Shown: positions 49,661 through 61,810 of the stretch, piece by piece | Numbering within the stretch: position 1 is the first letter of the stretch | How the letters are laid out: each line of letters begins with the position of its first letter | Source of the DNA: Kryptolebias marmoratus | Taxonomy: Eukaryota; Chordata; Actinopteri; Cyprinodontiformes; Rivulidae | Reading direction: 5' to 3' | NCBI RefSeq assembly: GCF_001649575.2 | Contig: NC_051444.1 | Location: 20,533,983-20,597,982, forward strand | Length of the DNA stretch: 64,000 nt | The notes under the pieces: model-generated | What the model was told of the DNA's origin: nothing | The model's input: only the letters and a program-made list of their open reading frames with translations | Databases searched by the model: none | Position numbers and translations under genes: made by a program

Positions 49661-51155
49661 ATGTGTGCGTGTGTACATATTACCTCCTCCTTTTCTCTGA
49701 ATAAAAAAAATCAGAGATATTAAAAAAGAAACAGGATTGGCAAAGCTTCTCAACAACACAGCATGTGTAAAATCTAAACAGATTGTTTTGATGGGAACGT
49801 TATTATAGAATTATAGGAGACTTTGGGAGAAGATCCAGTACATTAACTCTTCATCTCTGGGTCAAAATAAGTTTAGTGGCTGAGGACAAACAATTAAGCT
49901 GTGAATTAAAGTTCTGTTTTGGAATGTATTGTTGTGCTTTAATAGTAAAGTTAAGTCATTATTTATAAGCATGAGCACCTCACCAGAGACGAGAAGCAAA
50001 ACTCATTTCTGATGCCATCAAATATACAGCCTGGAGCTGTTTCATTGACACTGAATGAGATGCTGCATTAGTGGTCTCATAAAATGTTTGTTTGAGTTGT
50101 TACACCCAAATGAGCTTTTAATTACAGTAGTGCTTTCTGAAGTGAGGCAGAAAATGTGGCCCCATCTGCATAAAATCACCCTTGTTACTGCCAGTGCCAC
50201 AGTCAGCATTTTTATCTCCCACAGTTCCTTCTCTATTAAAGTCTACATCCCTGTAAGATCAATGATTAAAGGAGTAATTAACTTTTCCACTGGTGGGAAA
50301 TTGTAATAAATATTCCATAAGATTAGATGTGGGTGGTAATGAGTCAAATTTACTCAGATAAATGCACTTAAGGAGCTGTTCTACTGAGAGTTTGGAGGAA
50401 TAGTTTTAATGCTGGATAATTTTTTACTCTCGCCACAGTAGAGTTTTCAGGAAAAACAAACACTTTTATTGGGTACTATTACAGTATATCACCACTTTTA
50501 TTTAATATGGTATGCATTATTTTTTACTATTTTGTGCATTCATGCATATTTTTACAGCACCAGATGTGTTGGTGCTCTGTTGTCCTGTCCTCCGAGCAGA
50601 ATAATAGCTGTGTTTAAATTACTGTACTGTGTAATGTCTATGCTAGAACGGACACTTTTACTACAGCTTAACTAGTCATTCATGTTGTCTGAAGAGGACG
50701 ATAAGAAAAGTAAAGACTAGATAATGCTAATCATATACAGCATGTTGTTTTGATTATGTGTTGTTGTTATTATTTACTGATTTTCTGGATCGTATGGTCA
50801 TAATATTTCAGTCACAGATGACTTTATTCAGATAAGTGAATGAGTAAACACTGCTGCTGACTTTATTTTCTCCTAATGATCAGAGATGAGACATCTGATA
50901 TTAGACTGATATTTACTGATATATATTATAAATGAAAATAGCTGAGTATGAATTGCTTAAAGATTGGCTATAAATGAGTTGTGCTATGGACAAAAGTAAT
51001 CCAGTCCTGCTACCAAACTGTTGAAACGTTACACGGTGAAGGCACTGCACATACTTGTGATGGTCCCTAGTGATTGAGGAATCCACATGCCCCTACTTTA
51101 TGTAGCTTCTAAATTTGGTTGGGTGATATTTTTTATGCTGAGTTAAAGTGCCCCC

Positions 51156-51156
51156 N
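51156..51156. other. Ambiguous base
   Basis: A single n after a C5 run; an unresolved base in the assembly, in intron sequence. Confidence 0.99.
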
Positions 51157-51674
51157 ATTGTTGTGTAGAAAATTTTATTCTCGTTTGTCCTGAATTCATT
51201 TTTGGATTTTTAGCTATTTCTTGTCTGGTTTAGCAAAATGTGCATGTAGAAAAGTGCTATAAATTACAAATAACTGTACTTTTTTATCTGTGAAGTATTA
51301 AAGATCCAGCCATACTGGGAAAAAAAAAAAAACAAAACGAGGAGCTCTCAGATTATAGTAAACTTTGAAATGTGTAAAGACAAGATGGACAGCTACTCAT
51401 CACTTCACATTAGCATGATTACCCTTTAGTCATTCTGTCCTGTTTCAATTCCAAACTTGTATGATTTACGAGGCTTAGTTATTGTAATGATAAAAAAAAC
51501 AATAATATCTGATATCTGAAATAATATATCTTTAGCAGAATGAGCTGTTGTTGACTTTAAAACTAATTCATTATTAAGCTGAGCTACTGCTAGTTTTGAT
51601 AGCTTAGTTGTTACTAAAAATTACTATTAGGTTTTGTTTACTCCATCAGCAGTAGCAGATATTTCAGGTGTTTA

Positions 51675-51852
51675 GCCCCACTTCACACTGGATGTTGACC
51701 ATGCCACACTCTTCATGACCTATTAGAAAATGACTGGATCAGAACAAATGTGGAAAACTTCCTTCAGTGTGAAGGCAATCGTAACACCGCTGCACGTTTA
51801 TTACTAACCAAATAGGGTTTTCCAGCTATTTTCTACATTCCCGAGGTGCTGT
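51675..51852 (+). mobile_element. Non-autonomous inverted-repeat element, copy 5 (left end only)
   Basis: GCCCCACTTCACACTGGATG gives a clean left terminus, and CTTCAGTGTGAAGGCAATCG plus the ACCAAATAGGGTTTTCC block match copy 1 closely. Similarity fades after about 51852, roughly 175 bp upstream of the acceptor of the next exon, so the right half is lost. Confidence 0.6.
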
Positions 51853-52027
51853 CCAGAAAACTGTATTTTCCATGTTGGTAATACTGTGACAGCAGCAGTT
51901 AGTTGTTACACACCTGCTCAGTCAAATGTAATGTCAATATATTTCTAGATTGTGCTCTTTTATTTATTTTTTTGATTTTCCCTTTCCTTTAACTTTCTCG
52001 TGTTTATTCCTGATCTGATTTTTGCAG

Positions 52028-52272
52028 GTGTCCACCTGGTCACATGATCCGTGTGAATGGGACCAGGAAGTCCTGTGTCTATACCCTGTGTGCTACGCGC
52101 CCTTGCCACCGTGGGACCTGTGTGGCCCAGTCGCCCTCCAAGTTCACCTGCCATTGCCCGGAGGGTTACAGAGGACGGCACTGTGAGACAACCCTGGCAA
52201 TTTACAGGGAGGAGGTGGGCCTGAGCTTCAGCTCCCTCTTCGCCATCTGTATCTGCTTCATGGCATTATTGG
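52028..52272 (+). CDS. Cadherin exon: EGF3 and first part of transmembrane helix
   Basis: It reads CPPGHMIRVNGTRKSC, then EGF3 with cysteines at 577, 582, 587, 597, 599 and 608 (CATRPCHRGTC, CHCPEGYRGRHC). It continues with the juxtamembrane IYREEVGLSFSSLFAICICF and MALL. The hydrophobic run from about residue 621 is cut by the splice junction inside the membrane helix. NGT is a potential glycosylation site. The acceptor is TTTTTGCAG and the donor is G|GTAAAT, phase 1. In Drosophila CadN the membrane segment is also encoded near alternatively spliced exons. Confidence 0.95.
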
Positions 52273-53699
52273 GTAAATATTACTTCTGCTGCAGGCTACT
52301 TGTATTTGTCAATTATTTTTATGATAATGCATGTCTAACTAGGAATTTGAAAACTGTGATTATGACAAGCAGCCTCCTATATTTTATGATATTGTTTTAA
52401 TTAGCTTTATTAAATGCAACATGATTAGCCACTTATTTTTATCCTGTTTCTGCCGTCCAGTTCAATGTATCTTATTACTGTCAACCTGAGTCATACTAAA
52501 AGAACATTTTTAAATCACATTAACCTGCTCACACTGCCACTCTTCACATTGTATCCTCAAAATAGATCACATGTGTAAAAGTATACAAAAAAAAAATCAC
52601 ACTTGAAGGTTTTTAAAACAGTGTACACATTTTTTACTAAGGTTTCACAAAATGATTTGTGCACATAACATTCTATTAAAAATAAATAGCTGCAGCAGTT
52701 GAACTGTGTTTTACCAATAAATGTGGTAGACCTGCAGATGATTTAGATTTTTTAGAAGGAGTTAAGCAACATCCGTATCACTGATTTAGTTTTGTAAGGC
52801 TGTTCTCTAATTTACAGGTTTTGATAAAACTGGGGTGAAAATGTCCATTTTTGCTGGTGTTTTTCATTCTGGCCTGGGGAAACGGATAAGGAGCTGCAGT
52901 GTATTTTAAATTCTCCAAGGTCTTGTCTCCGTAAGGCCTAAGGTTGTTCACTTTGCTCTTGCAGCTGTGGAGCTGTTAGTTACTGAATTTAAGGATGTTT
53001 TTCAGGCGAACTCTTCAAAACATAGCCTAGGGCTTAACAGGTTAAACAAGTACCTTAAAACAGCAACAACTCTGGCTCTATTTTTGCAAACAAAAACTAT
53101 AAACTTTTAAATAAAACAAAAATGACTTGGCTTTAAATAAAATTGCTTTAAATTGTTCTGATTAAGCCCAGCTTATATCTGAATAGATAGTGCTGACCTG
53201 TGTTATACTTTAATGTTAATTTAAAAGACTGAAATCACTTTATCAATTAATTTACTGATAGACTTTATGGAAGAATTGTTCACTAAACTATCGTTTTCTG
53301 TTAGACAGCCAAGAGGCTTATTGTCTATCAAACTTGCAAATTTCCCGTATTTCCATCTAAGACTCGCGGAAGCGAGAAGCTCAGCTTTTATGCAAGTTGT
53401 TTATAAAAATACATTTGCTTTTTAAATTTTAGAAGCACCATTTGTGGCTCTCTGGGGCCCTCTCAAAACCAGACAGTTCCTGGTGAAGCTGATCAAGAGA
53501 CAAGAAGTAACATCCAGATGTAAACACAGCTGTTGTTGCAAGATACAAAGATCAGTCTGTCAGTAACTCCTTGGTGTTATGAAATTATAATTAAGCTATC
53601 AAAGAGGAACTTTTAGAAAGCTCAGCATTATTTTTTGTTCCCTGCCATAAAAGGCATTCATGTAATTACCTGTGTGTGTGAGAGTGCATGTATATTTGT

Positions 53700-53925
53700 A
53701 GGTTTGTTAGCAAACTTTCTCCTGAAACACTGGCAAATCTTTAATGAAGCTGTGAGAAAATATCATTGGATGCACATCTATATCTAAATTTTGGAGTCAA
53801 TCCAATTCAAGATGGCTACTATGGCTAATCAGCCTTAGCAAACATGAAAATGGCTATTCCAAAACCACTTTTAAAGACTAGTTTCAGAGAGAAACTAACA
53901 GACAAACTGATGGTGATGTAGAGTA
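53700..53925 (+). repeat. Unnamed interspersed repeat
   Basis: GGCAAATCTTTAATGAAGC, ATCATTGGATGCACATCTAT and CCAATTCAAGATGGCTACTA, in this order, resemble a repeat I recall from other teleost genomes. Family and boundaries are uncertain. Confidence 0.4.
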
Positions 53926-54719
53926 GAATGGAATTTGCTGGGTTAATGTCTGCAGTTGTGCCTTTGAGGATGCTTACTGAGAACTGTCTTCAGAGAACTT
54001 TTTTTCTGAAACATTAAAATTAATGCAAATAGTTCTCATAACCCTCATGACATTATCAGAGTTAGAGAGGTGCTTCACTGAAGGAGATCAAGTTATTTCT
54101 CTTCATTAATATGGGAAAGGATTGACTTCACACACTGGTTGTGTTGTTTGTTCAGCAGGACTTCATCTAAAAATTAACCAACTGCAGCAAAATAGACATT
54201 AATCTGCATCTCATAAAAGTCAGTGGTGTGCTGGTTTTAAATAAGACTGCTCCGTACATTTTTCAAGAAAGAAAATGCACAAATTTGTGTTTTCTCTATT
54301 GCCTGTCCATTTTTCATAATGTCCATAAGGCTCTCTTTTTAATCAGTCATGTTTGGCACATCATGTTGCATAGTAGTTTTGAAAAAAAAAACTAAAATGA
54401 AGTTTTGTTTCAGTATAAATGTATAGCAGAAAATCCAGATTTGTGATTTTGTGTTCTGACATCGGTTGTATGTTTGAAGTTTTTGCTATCAGTCCATTCT
54501 TGTGAAAATTTACTGTAGTGGTAAAAAGGTTAGCATTATTGTTGCTAAAGCTTGTACCTCTGATAAGATCTTTCTGTTGTTAAAATGTAATTATTGAACC
54601 ATCATAATGCATGTTAAAAACACTACCACTATCCATAAGTTTGTTATAACAAGCGAAATCAGTCAGCAAGGTGGCACCAATATAAAGCAATTTTGGACCA
54701 GGGAGACCACTTCACAGTG

Positions 54720-55385
54720 CTTAACCATTTGAGGTAGTTCACCTTTTTTTGTTGTTCACACATTGGCAGTACTGTGAGCGTTCACAGTTCTTACCACTGT
54801 ATTTATCTAGTGAAAGACATAAGGGAATGTGATTTCTAGATACAACCATGTTGATTAGCGGAGCAAATTGAACTGTCTTCCAGCATACACACTAATAAAA
54901 CTGCATTAGCATTGTTAAAGTTCTTGAACTGTCAGCATTGATTGCTAGGACATGCTCTTCTTTGACTGTGTGCAGTATAGAGTAAATGAACCATTGTATG
55001 AGTGTTGGCTCCTATGACTCCTTTTGCATGATTGTAGTTCTCTTTCAATCTCTACTTTAAAACTAAGACCCACAACACACAGCTCCAACTACATGGTCCT
55101 TCATTGATCTTGTTGGTGATTGCCATGTGCATAAAATATGTGGCCACACAGCCCACAGGAATCACAGGACTCCCCTGGTGGTACAAAAGCAAACACACAG
55201 TTCCTTTTAACAGTAGACTAACAGTCCTTAAAATCCTCAGAGAGTGCTTCGAACTGTTTGCTCCAAAAGTACTTATGGAAAGACTTTGTGCCAATCCCAA
55301 TTCTTCCCCTGGCCCCACCATTTCTCTCTGCTCTTTTATTCTTACAAGTAGAATAGAGACCATTTTCGTTTTAGGGGTATATTGA
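54720..55385 (+). repeat. Unassigned interspersed repeat family B, copy 2
   Basis: It shares ACCATTTGAGGTAGTT, GACATGCTCTTCTTTGA.TGTGTGCAG and TTGGCTCCTA blocks with 60661-61180, and GATTAGC..AGCAAATTGAAC with 20441-20760. This is the longest of the three copies. No terminal inverted repeat was identified. Confidence 0.6.
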
Positions 55386-56399
55386 TAATCATTTAGTTTA
55401 TCTATTCTAATGCCTGCCAACACCTTAAATAAATAACTAGATGACTACAACTCCCTAAGAAAACCAAACGAGTGAGCTACAACACAGATCTTACTTTTAA
55501 AATTGGGAAAAAAAAGCATTATAAGCCATAATTATTTCTCTCACATGCACAATATATCAGCAGTGTGCCAGATGTTTCTAATCATGCATTAGATGTGTCG
55601 ATGATAATTAGTGCCCGAGTCTACCCTTAGAGGTGTGTTGTACATGAGACCCTTGGAATAATGTTATCACACTTACACTAAAAGGAGCCTGACAACATCC
55701 AACATTTAAAAGTGGATGTAATAATTACTGCATGGGGCTTCTATTCGAGGGAGGTATTGTACTGATTGTTAACTGGAAACAAAACCCTGAGGAAGAGGAA
55801 CCAAACAAAATCAATTGCTTTGCCAATGTATGAGAGAAAAATGGAGGACATGATGTAATTACTCTTTCATTTCAGAGAGCAGACCAATCACTAGAGGAAA
55901 ACCACGCCTTTTTATAATGTAAAAAGAATGTTTTCAGATATGAAACGTGCAACATTATTGACTTTGTCTGGTAAAAAAATAATTAAATACACACACAAAA
56001 AAGGCATTCAGTAATTTGTAGTTTAAATGTGATGCAATAGAAAATTAAATTTTAACAAATGTTTGTTTTTTTCATTTTGTTGATTTTGTTACGTTATCCA
56101 CACGCTAAGCCAATCTTCAGTTTTTCTTGTAGTTTTCTTTGCTCTCTTTCTTACATTCTTAATGTGCATATACTAGGTTACAGTTTGAGATTCTGGTACA
56201 GAATGGAGAGTGCTTTGAATTTCATCCTGATGTGCAACAATGTCTGGAATACATCATTAGGCACTCCATTTCTGCATTTGGTATTTCCTTCAGGAAATAC
56301 TATCCCTCAATTAGTGATATGCAGAGATCCTCATTGTTAATTCTATAGTTTTTGTCTTTTGATGTTCTGAAAACATTTTGTATATTTATTTTATAGTAT

Positions 56400-56630
56400 C
56401 TTACACATTGTAGTGACCCTACAATGGCCAACAGCAGCTTATTTGCATCATGGTGACGTAGCCCTAAAACAGCTCATTCTGAAATGAGCTCAAAACAGGC
56501 AGAACTGATCAGGTGAAATCTCAATATCTGAGAATGATTTTGTGTATTAAATGTAATGAACATGTTTTGTATAGCCCACAGACCTATCCTAACCTGTTCA
56601 AGAAAGCATAATAGGTCCCCTTTAAAAACA
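56400..56630 (-). mobile_element. DNA-transposon-like repeat end
   Basis: The right edge AAAGCATAATAGGTCCCCTTT, read on the - strand as an AAAGGGGACCTATTATGC terminus, is a common end of teleost non-autonomous DNA elements as I recall it. The opposite terminus was not found, so the copy is probably truncated. Confidence 0.45.
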
Positions 56631-59600
56631 AAACTTTTCCATTGTTTGGAATTGCCTCAGAAAACAATTATTTTGAGTTTCATAAGTCTGCCTTTGATAG
56701 GAGTGAGACTGAAAAGAGACATTTTCTTGATAGGCAGGCTTTCTTCACCAAAAGTTCAGAAAGTAGCAGGAGAAATAAAAGGTTGGAGGTTTACAGCTGT
56801 TAAACTTGTGTACCAGCTCTACTTCTCGTCTGTGGGTGGATGAACTGGAGCTCTCTGGTGTCTGGTTTCCTAGTGTTAAAATTCACATTGTTCTCTATGC
56901 CCGACTGTCTTTAGCTGCCTGTTGAATATTCATCTACCTTTACTTTCAGCTCTGTAAATCTATTCCTAAAGGAGCCTCTGAAGAGAAAGTGCCTTGGGCA
57001 CAGACAAACAAAGAGGATTGTTAGCGCAGTGACATGTTTCCCGTTTAATTGAGGACAATGCAACAGAAGAGTCAAGTGCAGTATGAGACAGAATAGCACA
57101 AGTAACGACGTCAGATCAGATGGGTACAAAATAAAACAGGACACCGAGCAATGCCAAAATAAAACATGAGGGAACTGACATGATAACAAAGCAGAGGCAG
57201 CACACAACACTTCGCAGAAAAGAATAGCGAAAGATGTATAATGCTGAGAAATATGGTGACAGTGTCATGCTGCTGGCTGTGTCTCCTTGTCTTATTTGTA
57301 TTTTATAGGGCACCTCTTTCACACCCAGAGACTAGTCAGACACAGTTCAAATGATCATTTCTCCCTCTCTGCTTTTCACCTTGATTCCACTGCTTTCTTT
57401 TCCAATTTGGCTTCAGGCTCATATTAAATGTAACATCCCACCTTGATCCCGCTGAAGCTCAGTTCTGTTTTAAGTGTTAATTACATGATTTGTAGTCATA
57501 TAAGGTGTTGTTTACTCAAACCTGCAGAAATTGAGATCAATGCTTCAGGGGCCCTGGTAATCATTTTAATCAGTAGAGGATTCCGTGCTTGAATGGTCAA
57601 GCATTTCTTTTCATGACATGTATGTTGCTGCAAGGGAGACTTTTAACATCTTCATCAAATATTTCTTTTGCAGACTCCAAATGTTTAACTAGGACAAACA
57701 AAAGAAGGGCAGCAGTCTCAAACAAGACAGTTTCTTTGATAAGGCCATGACTGTTGAGATTAAATAGAGTTCTGAAAAGGAAATCCCATTAGTTTATTCA
57801 TTTTGATCTCATTGTCAAGTTTGCGATGGTCATCGTATTGATGGAATTACAAATATTCAGACATTCAGCTTTAATTTTGACACTGGCATAATGGTTATAT
57901 AGATGCGTAAAGTTTTATATGGTTTTCATTGAACTGCAAAGTTTTAAAACCGTTCAAGACTGAATGTGCCTTACAATATTGTGAGCATTTAAAGGTTTTT
58001 GATAGTATTTTCTGTTTCAGTCAGGAGATCCCTAAAGTCTGGACTGTAATAGTCCTTGTTTGCTGGTGCTTCCTACAGTGGCAAATAAAAACATAGTTTA
58101 CTGGTTGTAACTTTCGTTTTATGAGTACATTGGAACCAATTGAATGTTAAACAATTGTAACTTTACTAAAATTGCTGCAGTACGGGAAAGAGAAGATATC
58201 AGGGTGGATGGTGTATAAAGCCAATGAACTGACTGAGGCTATATCTTATCGTTCCAGTCAGAATATTGGTTATTGCATCAGCAAACTTGATCATTTGTGT
58301 TACATTTGGGGAAAAGCAGTATGAAGTGTAAACAAAACATACTAAATTGAGCAGTCACTTTGTTCTAGTTTATACAACCACAGTGTGTTGTAATATTTCT
58401 TAGAAAGTGTGCATCAAACTACTGATTACACCAGTGAGTCCCAACCTGGGGTCCAAATGTCACAGGGGGCTTTGCAAGGCTTTACCTTCACAGAGGTTGG
58501 CTGTAATGATGAAATCCCCAGACTTCAAGTCTGTTCAGGGTTAAAGAAATACTTCAGAAGAACACAAACTAAAAAAAAAATTGTTGACACAGGGCAAGCT
58601 CTCCCTCCTACAATTTTGTATCCTTTTTGGAGTCTACACTACCTTATAGGATTAAAAAAAGACAAACGTCACAGATCGTGTATGTCACTTCTGGACACAG
58701 ATATGCAAAATCAAGGTAGAAGATAGCTTTTAAAATGAAAAAAAAGTTTCTGAAAAATAATGAAATACTGAAATTTAATTTTGTTAGCAAGTTCATAGTG
58801 TTTGCACAGGCTTAAAAGTGTGAAGGTGAGGGTTATTCAAACAAATTGGTGATTAGTTTGGACTATGTTTTTTAATAGATAGTTTTAATGAAGGCTTTGT
58901 TTGATTCTTTATAAATAGAAAATAAATAAATATAAATTCCAGCACTACCAAGCACCTTACCTTCTTCATGCTTTCATGTGTAATTGATGATATTGTTGGT
59001 GATCAAGTAAAATCTTTGTGAAAATTTCTGCTTTATAAACCTAATCCAGGTGCCGTCCAAAATCTGAACCAATGTATCAGTATTGTTCACTTGTAGAATT
59101 TCAGTGTTCTCCTCAGCCACAGTTAGCATCAGTAAATAAACTTTGGCGCGTCTGTCATTATCTTTCTAACCCTTAATTACCTTTAAACTAGATTGCATTA
59201 TGGTAGATGTCAAGAGAGACACAAGTCTAGTCTTGGGTGAAGCTGATCATTTTCTGATAAATCTCTCTTTTCATAAGTGTGTATTCTTGAGAAAAAAAAA
59301 AATCTTTTCATCTGGGACCAAATGTCAGATTTTGAACCTTGTTGGCTTGATATGTGGAATTTTGTGCAGAGAAACTGGCTTGTGCCACTGAATTAGGGGA
59401 CTCAGTAGGGGTATAAAGATGCAAAGCGTTTTAGGAATGGTGTGTGTGTGGGTGGTTGGGTGTGTTGAGTGTGCGTGGTTGAGACATATTTAACTCTAGT
59501 TTAAGTGTAAGTAAATGAGCACTTGATAATAGCATTTAGCTGTGGATTGAAACACACTCATGTGTAGAGTGCTAGTAGTTGGGTCCAAATAAGTCTAAAT

Positions 59601-60504
59601 TGTCTCGTAAGATCAAAGAATCTTTTTGTTCCTCCACACTCAGTCATTTAAGTGCAGTTTGTGTAACTTCAGACAGCCTTTCATGTGCCTCTTATTCCAC
59701 TTTGATACTCATCCATGAGGACTTTTGTGAAGGACCGTAACAATTAGTCAGTTCCTTAGCTTGAAAAATTAATTGTAGGAACTAGTTTTATGATCAAAAA
59801 CTTCTTTTATTTTACAATTTAAAAGGTTAAATATGTTTTAATTCCATTTCTCCTCAAATTGCTGTGCTTCTTGCCATTTTTTTTTCCTGATGTGACTCTA
59901 GATTCTGCTCAAATATTGTAAATCAGCTCTATGCTTGTAAAAGCAAGATGTAATACAAAGCAACAGTTGTTTAGTTATACATACTCAAACTAGAAACTGA
60001 GTTTGAGAAAAGAAAAGGGAATTGTACTAGACTGCCTACATATACATTAAATATTATATTTAATAATTAAATATAGATATCAAGCCTAAGACATGTTTTT
60101 ATTGTATGTGTTATTATTGCTCTCTAAAACATTAACAATAAACCATAAGAAATATTTTTTTAAGTTGTTTTTATTTTTTTGTTTTGTTTTTTAAGGTTTG
60201 CTACATATGAAAACCTGGCTGTCTAAAGTTTTTGTTTTGAGACTTTAATTGAAACGTTGCATTCCAAGACAGAAAATTTCAACTAGTGTTAAACTGTTGA
60301 GTGGATTAAGACAAAAAAAATGGTTAGTTAAATGCTGTAGACAAAGCATTTCTTGGTGTGCAAATTCTTTAGCATATTGTTTATGCAAGTAGTGTATCAT
60401 AAATTGAGCCATTAAGATGTATTTTTGAAATTAGACCACTTGCAAGCCAGCCACATAAACCATGAATGCTTCGGACAGCAGGAGAGCATTTCACAGTCCT
60501 TATG

Positions 60505-60640
60505 GAATGGAAAATATACTTTATTGATCCCCTGAGGGAAATTAGTTTGTCACAGCAGCAGACAAGTTAAAAATTAAGAACATTGTAGCAACGCTAGTAG
60601 TAACAAAAAAAAAGTCACAAACAGTAACAGTGCAGTGCCA
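60505..60640 (-). mobile_element. Retroposon 3' tail, reversed
   Basis: AATATACTTTATTGATCCCC then GAGGGAAATTAGTTTGTCAC and AGCAGCA is the reverse complement of the ...GGGATCAATAAAGTATATT tail. The same kind of tail appears nested at 37375-37428. It is a truncated copy without coding sequence. Confidence 0.6.
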
Positions 60641-60660
60641 GTTGAGACAGTGTTAGTGAA

Positions 60661-61180
60661 TATAACCATTTGAGGTAGTTTGCCCTGTTTTGTTTTGTTT
60701 TTGCACTGCCTGTACTGTGGCTATTTGTACTCATTATAACTATAATTATTGGGTCATTTTCAGCTCTTGATTCAGATAAGGCACTTCTTTAGGTCAATAG
60801 GAACTCTTGAGTGTATAAAAACATACAATGAATGGGCAAATAAACATTTTTTTTCAGTACTCGCACTATTAAAAATCCATTTGCATTGCTAGAATAGAAG
60901 CTACTTTACTGTAACCATTTTCTGCTATGACATGCTCTTCTTTGAACGTGTGCAGCAGAAAGCAGACTGATCTGTTGTACGAGTCTTGGCTCCTAAAAGT
61001 CCTTCTTCTAAATACTTGTAGCACTCTTTCAGTCTCTATTAAACTAAAGACCATAAATAGAGAACTCCAAGAATGGCATCCTCCGTTGTTGTTGATTGTG
61101 AATGTCTGATTGTCATCCAAGTTTTGCACAATCCTGTTATTCCTTTTGGTGATGTGAAAGAAACCCATAGATTTTTAGAA
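60661..61180 (+). repeat. Unassigned interspersed repeat family B, copy 3
   Basis: It begins AACCATTTGAGGTAGTTTGCC and contains GACATGCTCTTCTTTGAACG, TGTGCAG and TTGGCTCCTAAAAGTCC, closely paralleling 54721-55060. It lies 0.6 kb upstream of the last exon. Confidence 0.6.
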
Positions 61181-61742
61181 TAGTTCAATAGTGGAACTAG
61201 CTGTCATTATAACCCTCAGAGTTTTTGTAACTACTTGTTTGTAATGCCTGTTGCCATTATTTCTGTCTCTCTTTCATGCCCCCACTAGTAAAGGTAGTAT
61301 CTTACTGGGCTATGACTGCTGGAGACTAGTTAATGACTCAAAATTGCAAGGAAAATTGTCAGATTTTCTGTTGCAGTCTCATTGAAATCTTAGTGTTTGT
61401 GACCAAATGACCAACGAGCTGTGTCGCCATGTTTTGAATGGCCAGTTTAGAAAATAATTGCCTTTTTTGTGTGCACAGCTTTCAAAAGTATATTCTTGCC
61501 GTGCACATTATTTTGTGGTGCACCTCCACCGTCATACCCACCCCAGCTTTGCTTTGTGCTTACCTTGGCAGCTGCCTCCACATTAATGATGTAATCTGTT
61601 GGAGTATGCTTTTTAAACCAATATAGGTAGATTTTGACCAGTTTTTAAATAGTTTTTATTTATAATCAGTGTAGTTTTTTAACCTGGACATTTACTGTGG
61701 ATGTTTTTTTTTGTTGTTTGTTTGTTTTGTTTTGTTTTACAG

Positions 61743-61810
61743 TTCTAGGGCTCTTGATATGGGCTGGAGACACCTACAACAAAGTTCAGATTGATTCAAG
61801 ACAATTTTGA
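61743..61810 (+). CDS. Candidate last exon: end of transmembrane helix, very short tail and stop
   Basis: A strong acceptor (T/G-rich tract, TTTTACAG) joined in phase 1 to the exon ending at 52272 gives VLGLLIWA. This completes a membrane helix (about residues 621-645), followed by GDTYNKVQIDSRQF and TGA at 61808-61810. Fit of phase, hydrophobicity and a downstream poly(A) signal support a real exon. The 14-residue tail lacks the usual basic stop-transfer cluster, the p120/delta-catenin-binding and beta-catenin-binding segments of classical cadherins. It may be an alternative terminal exon, a diverged gene, or chance, with the standard tail exons to the right of the window. Confidence 0.5.

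Larger units (their letters stand above)
43162..52027 (+). other. Intron (8.9 kb) with two inverted-repeat element copies
   Basis: Phase 2 intron. It holds an (AAT)n tract (43491-43522), a short retroposon tail copy (43990-44121), an (AGAC)n run (46404-46427), an (AT)n run (49643-49660) and two copies of the inverted-repeat element (47440-48012 and 51675-51852). One ambiguous base (n) at 51156 marks an unresolved assembly position. No extra exon was recognised. Confidence 0.8.
52273..61742 (+). other. Last intron (9.5 kb), repeat-bearing
   Basis: Phase 1 intron. It has an old repeat at 53700-53925, two copies of repeat family B (54720-55385, 60661-61180), a repeat end at 56400-56630 and a reversed retroposon tail at 60505-60640. 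No exon encoding a basic juxtamembrane segment or a classical cadherin tail was recognised on the + strand. It ends in a 35-base T/G-rich tract and TTTTACAG. Confidence 0.7.

Noticed and set aside
55052..55423. 123-codon - strand open frame
   Set aside because: It lies inside repeat family B, has no domain, and the related copies do not preserve it.
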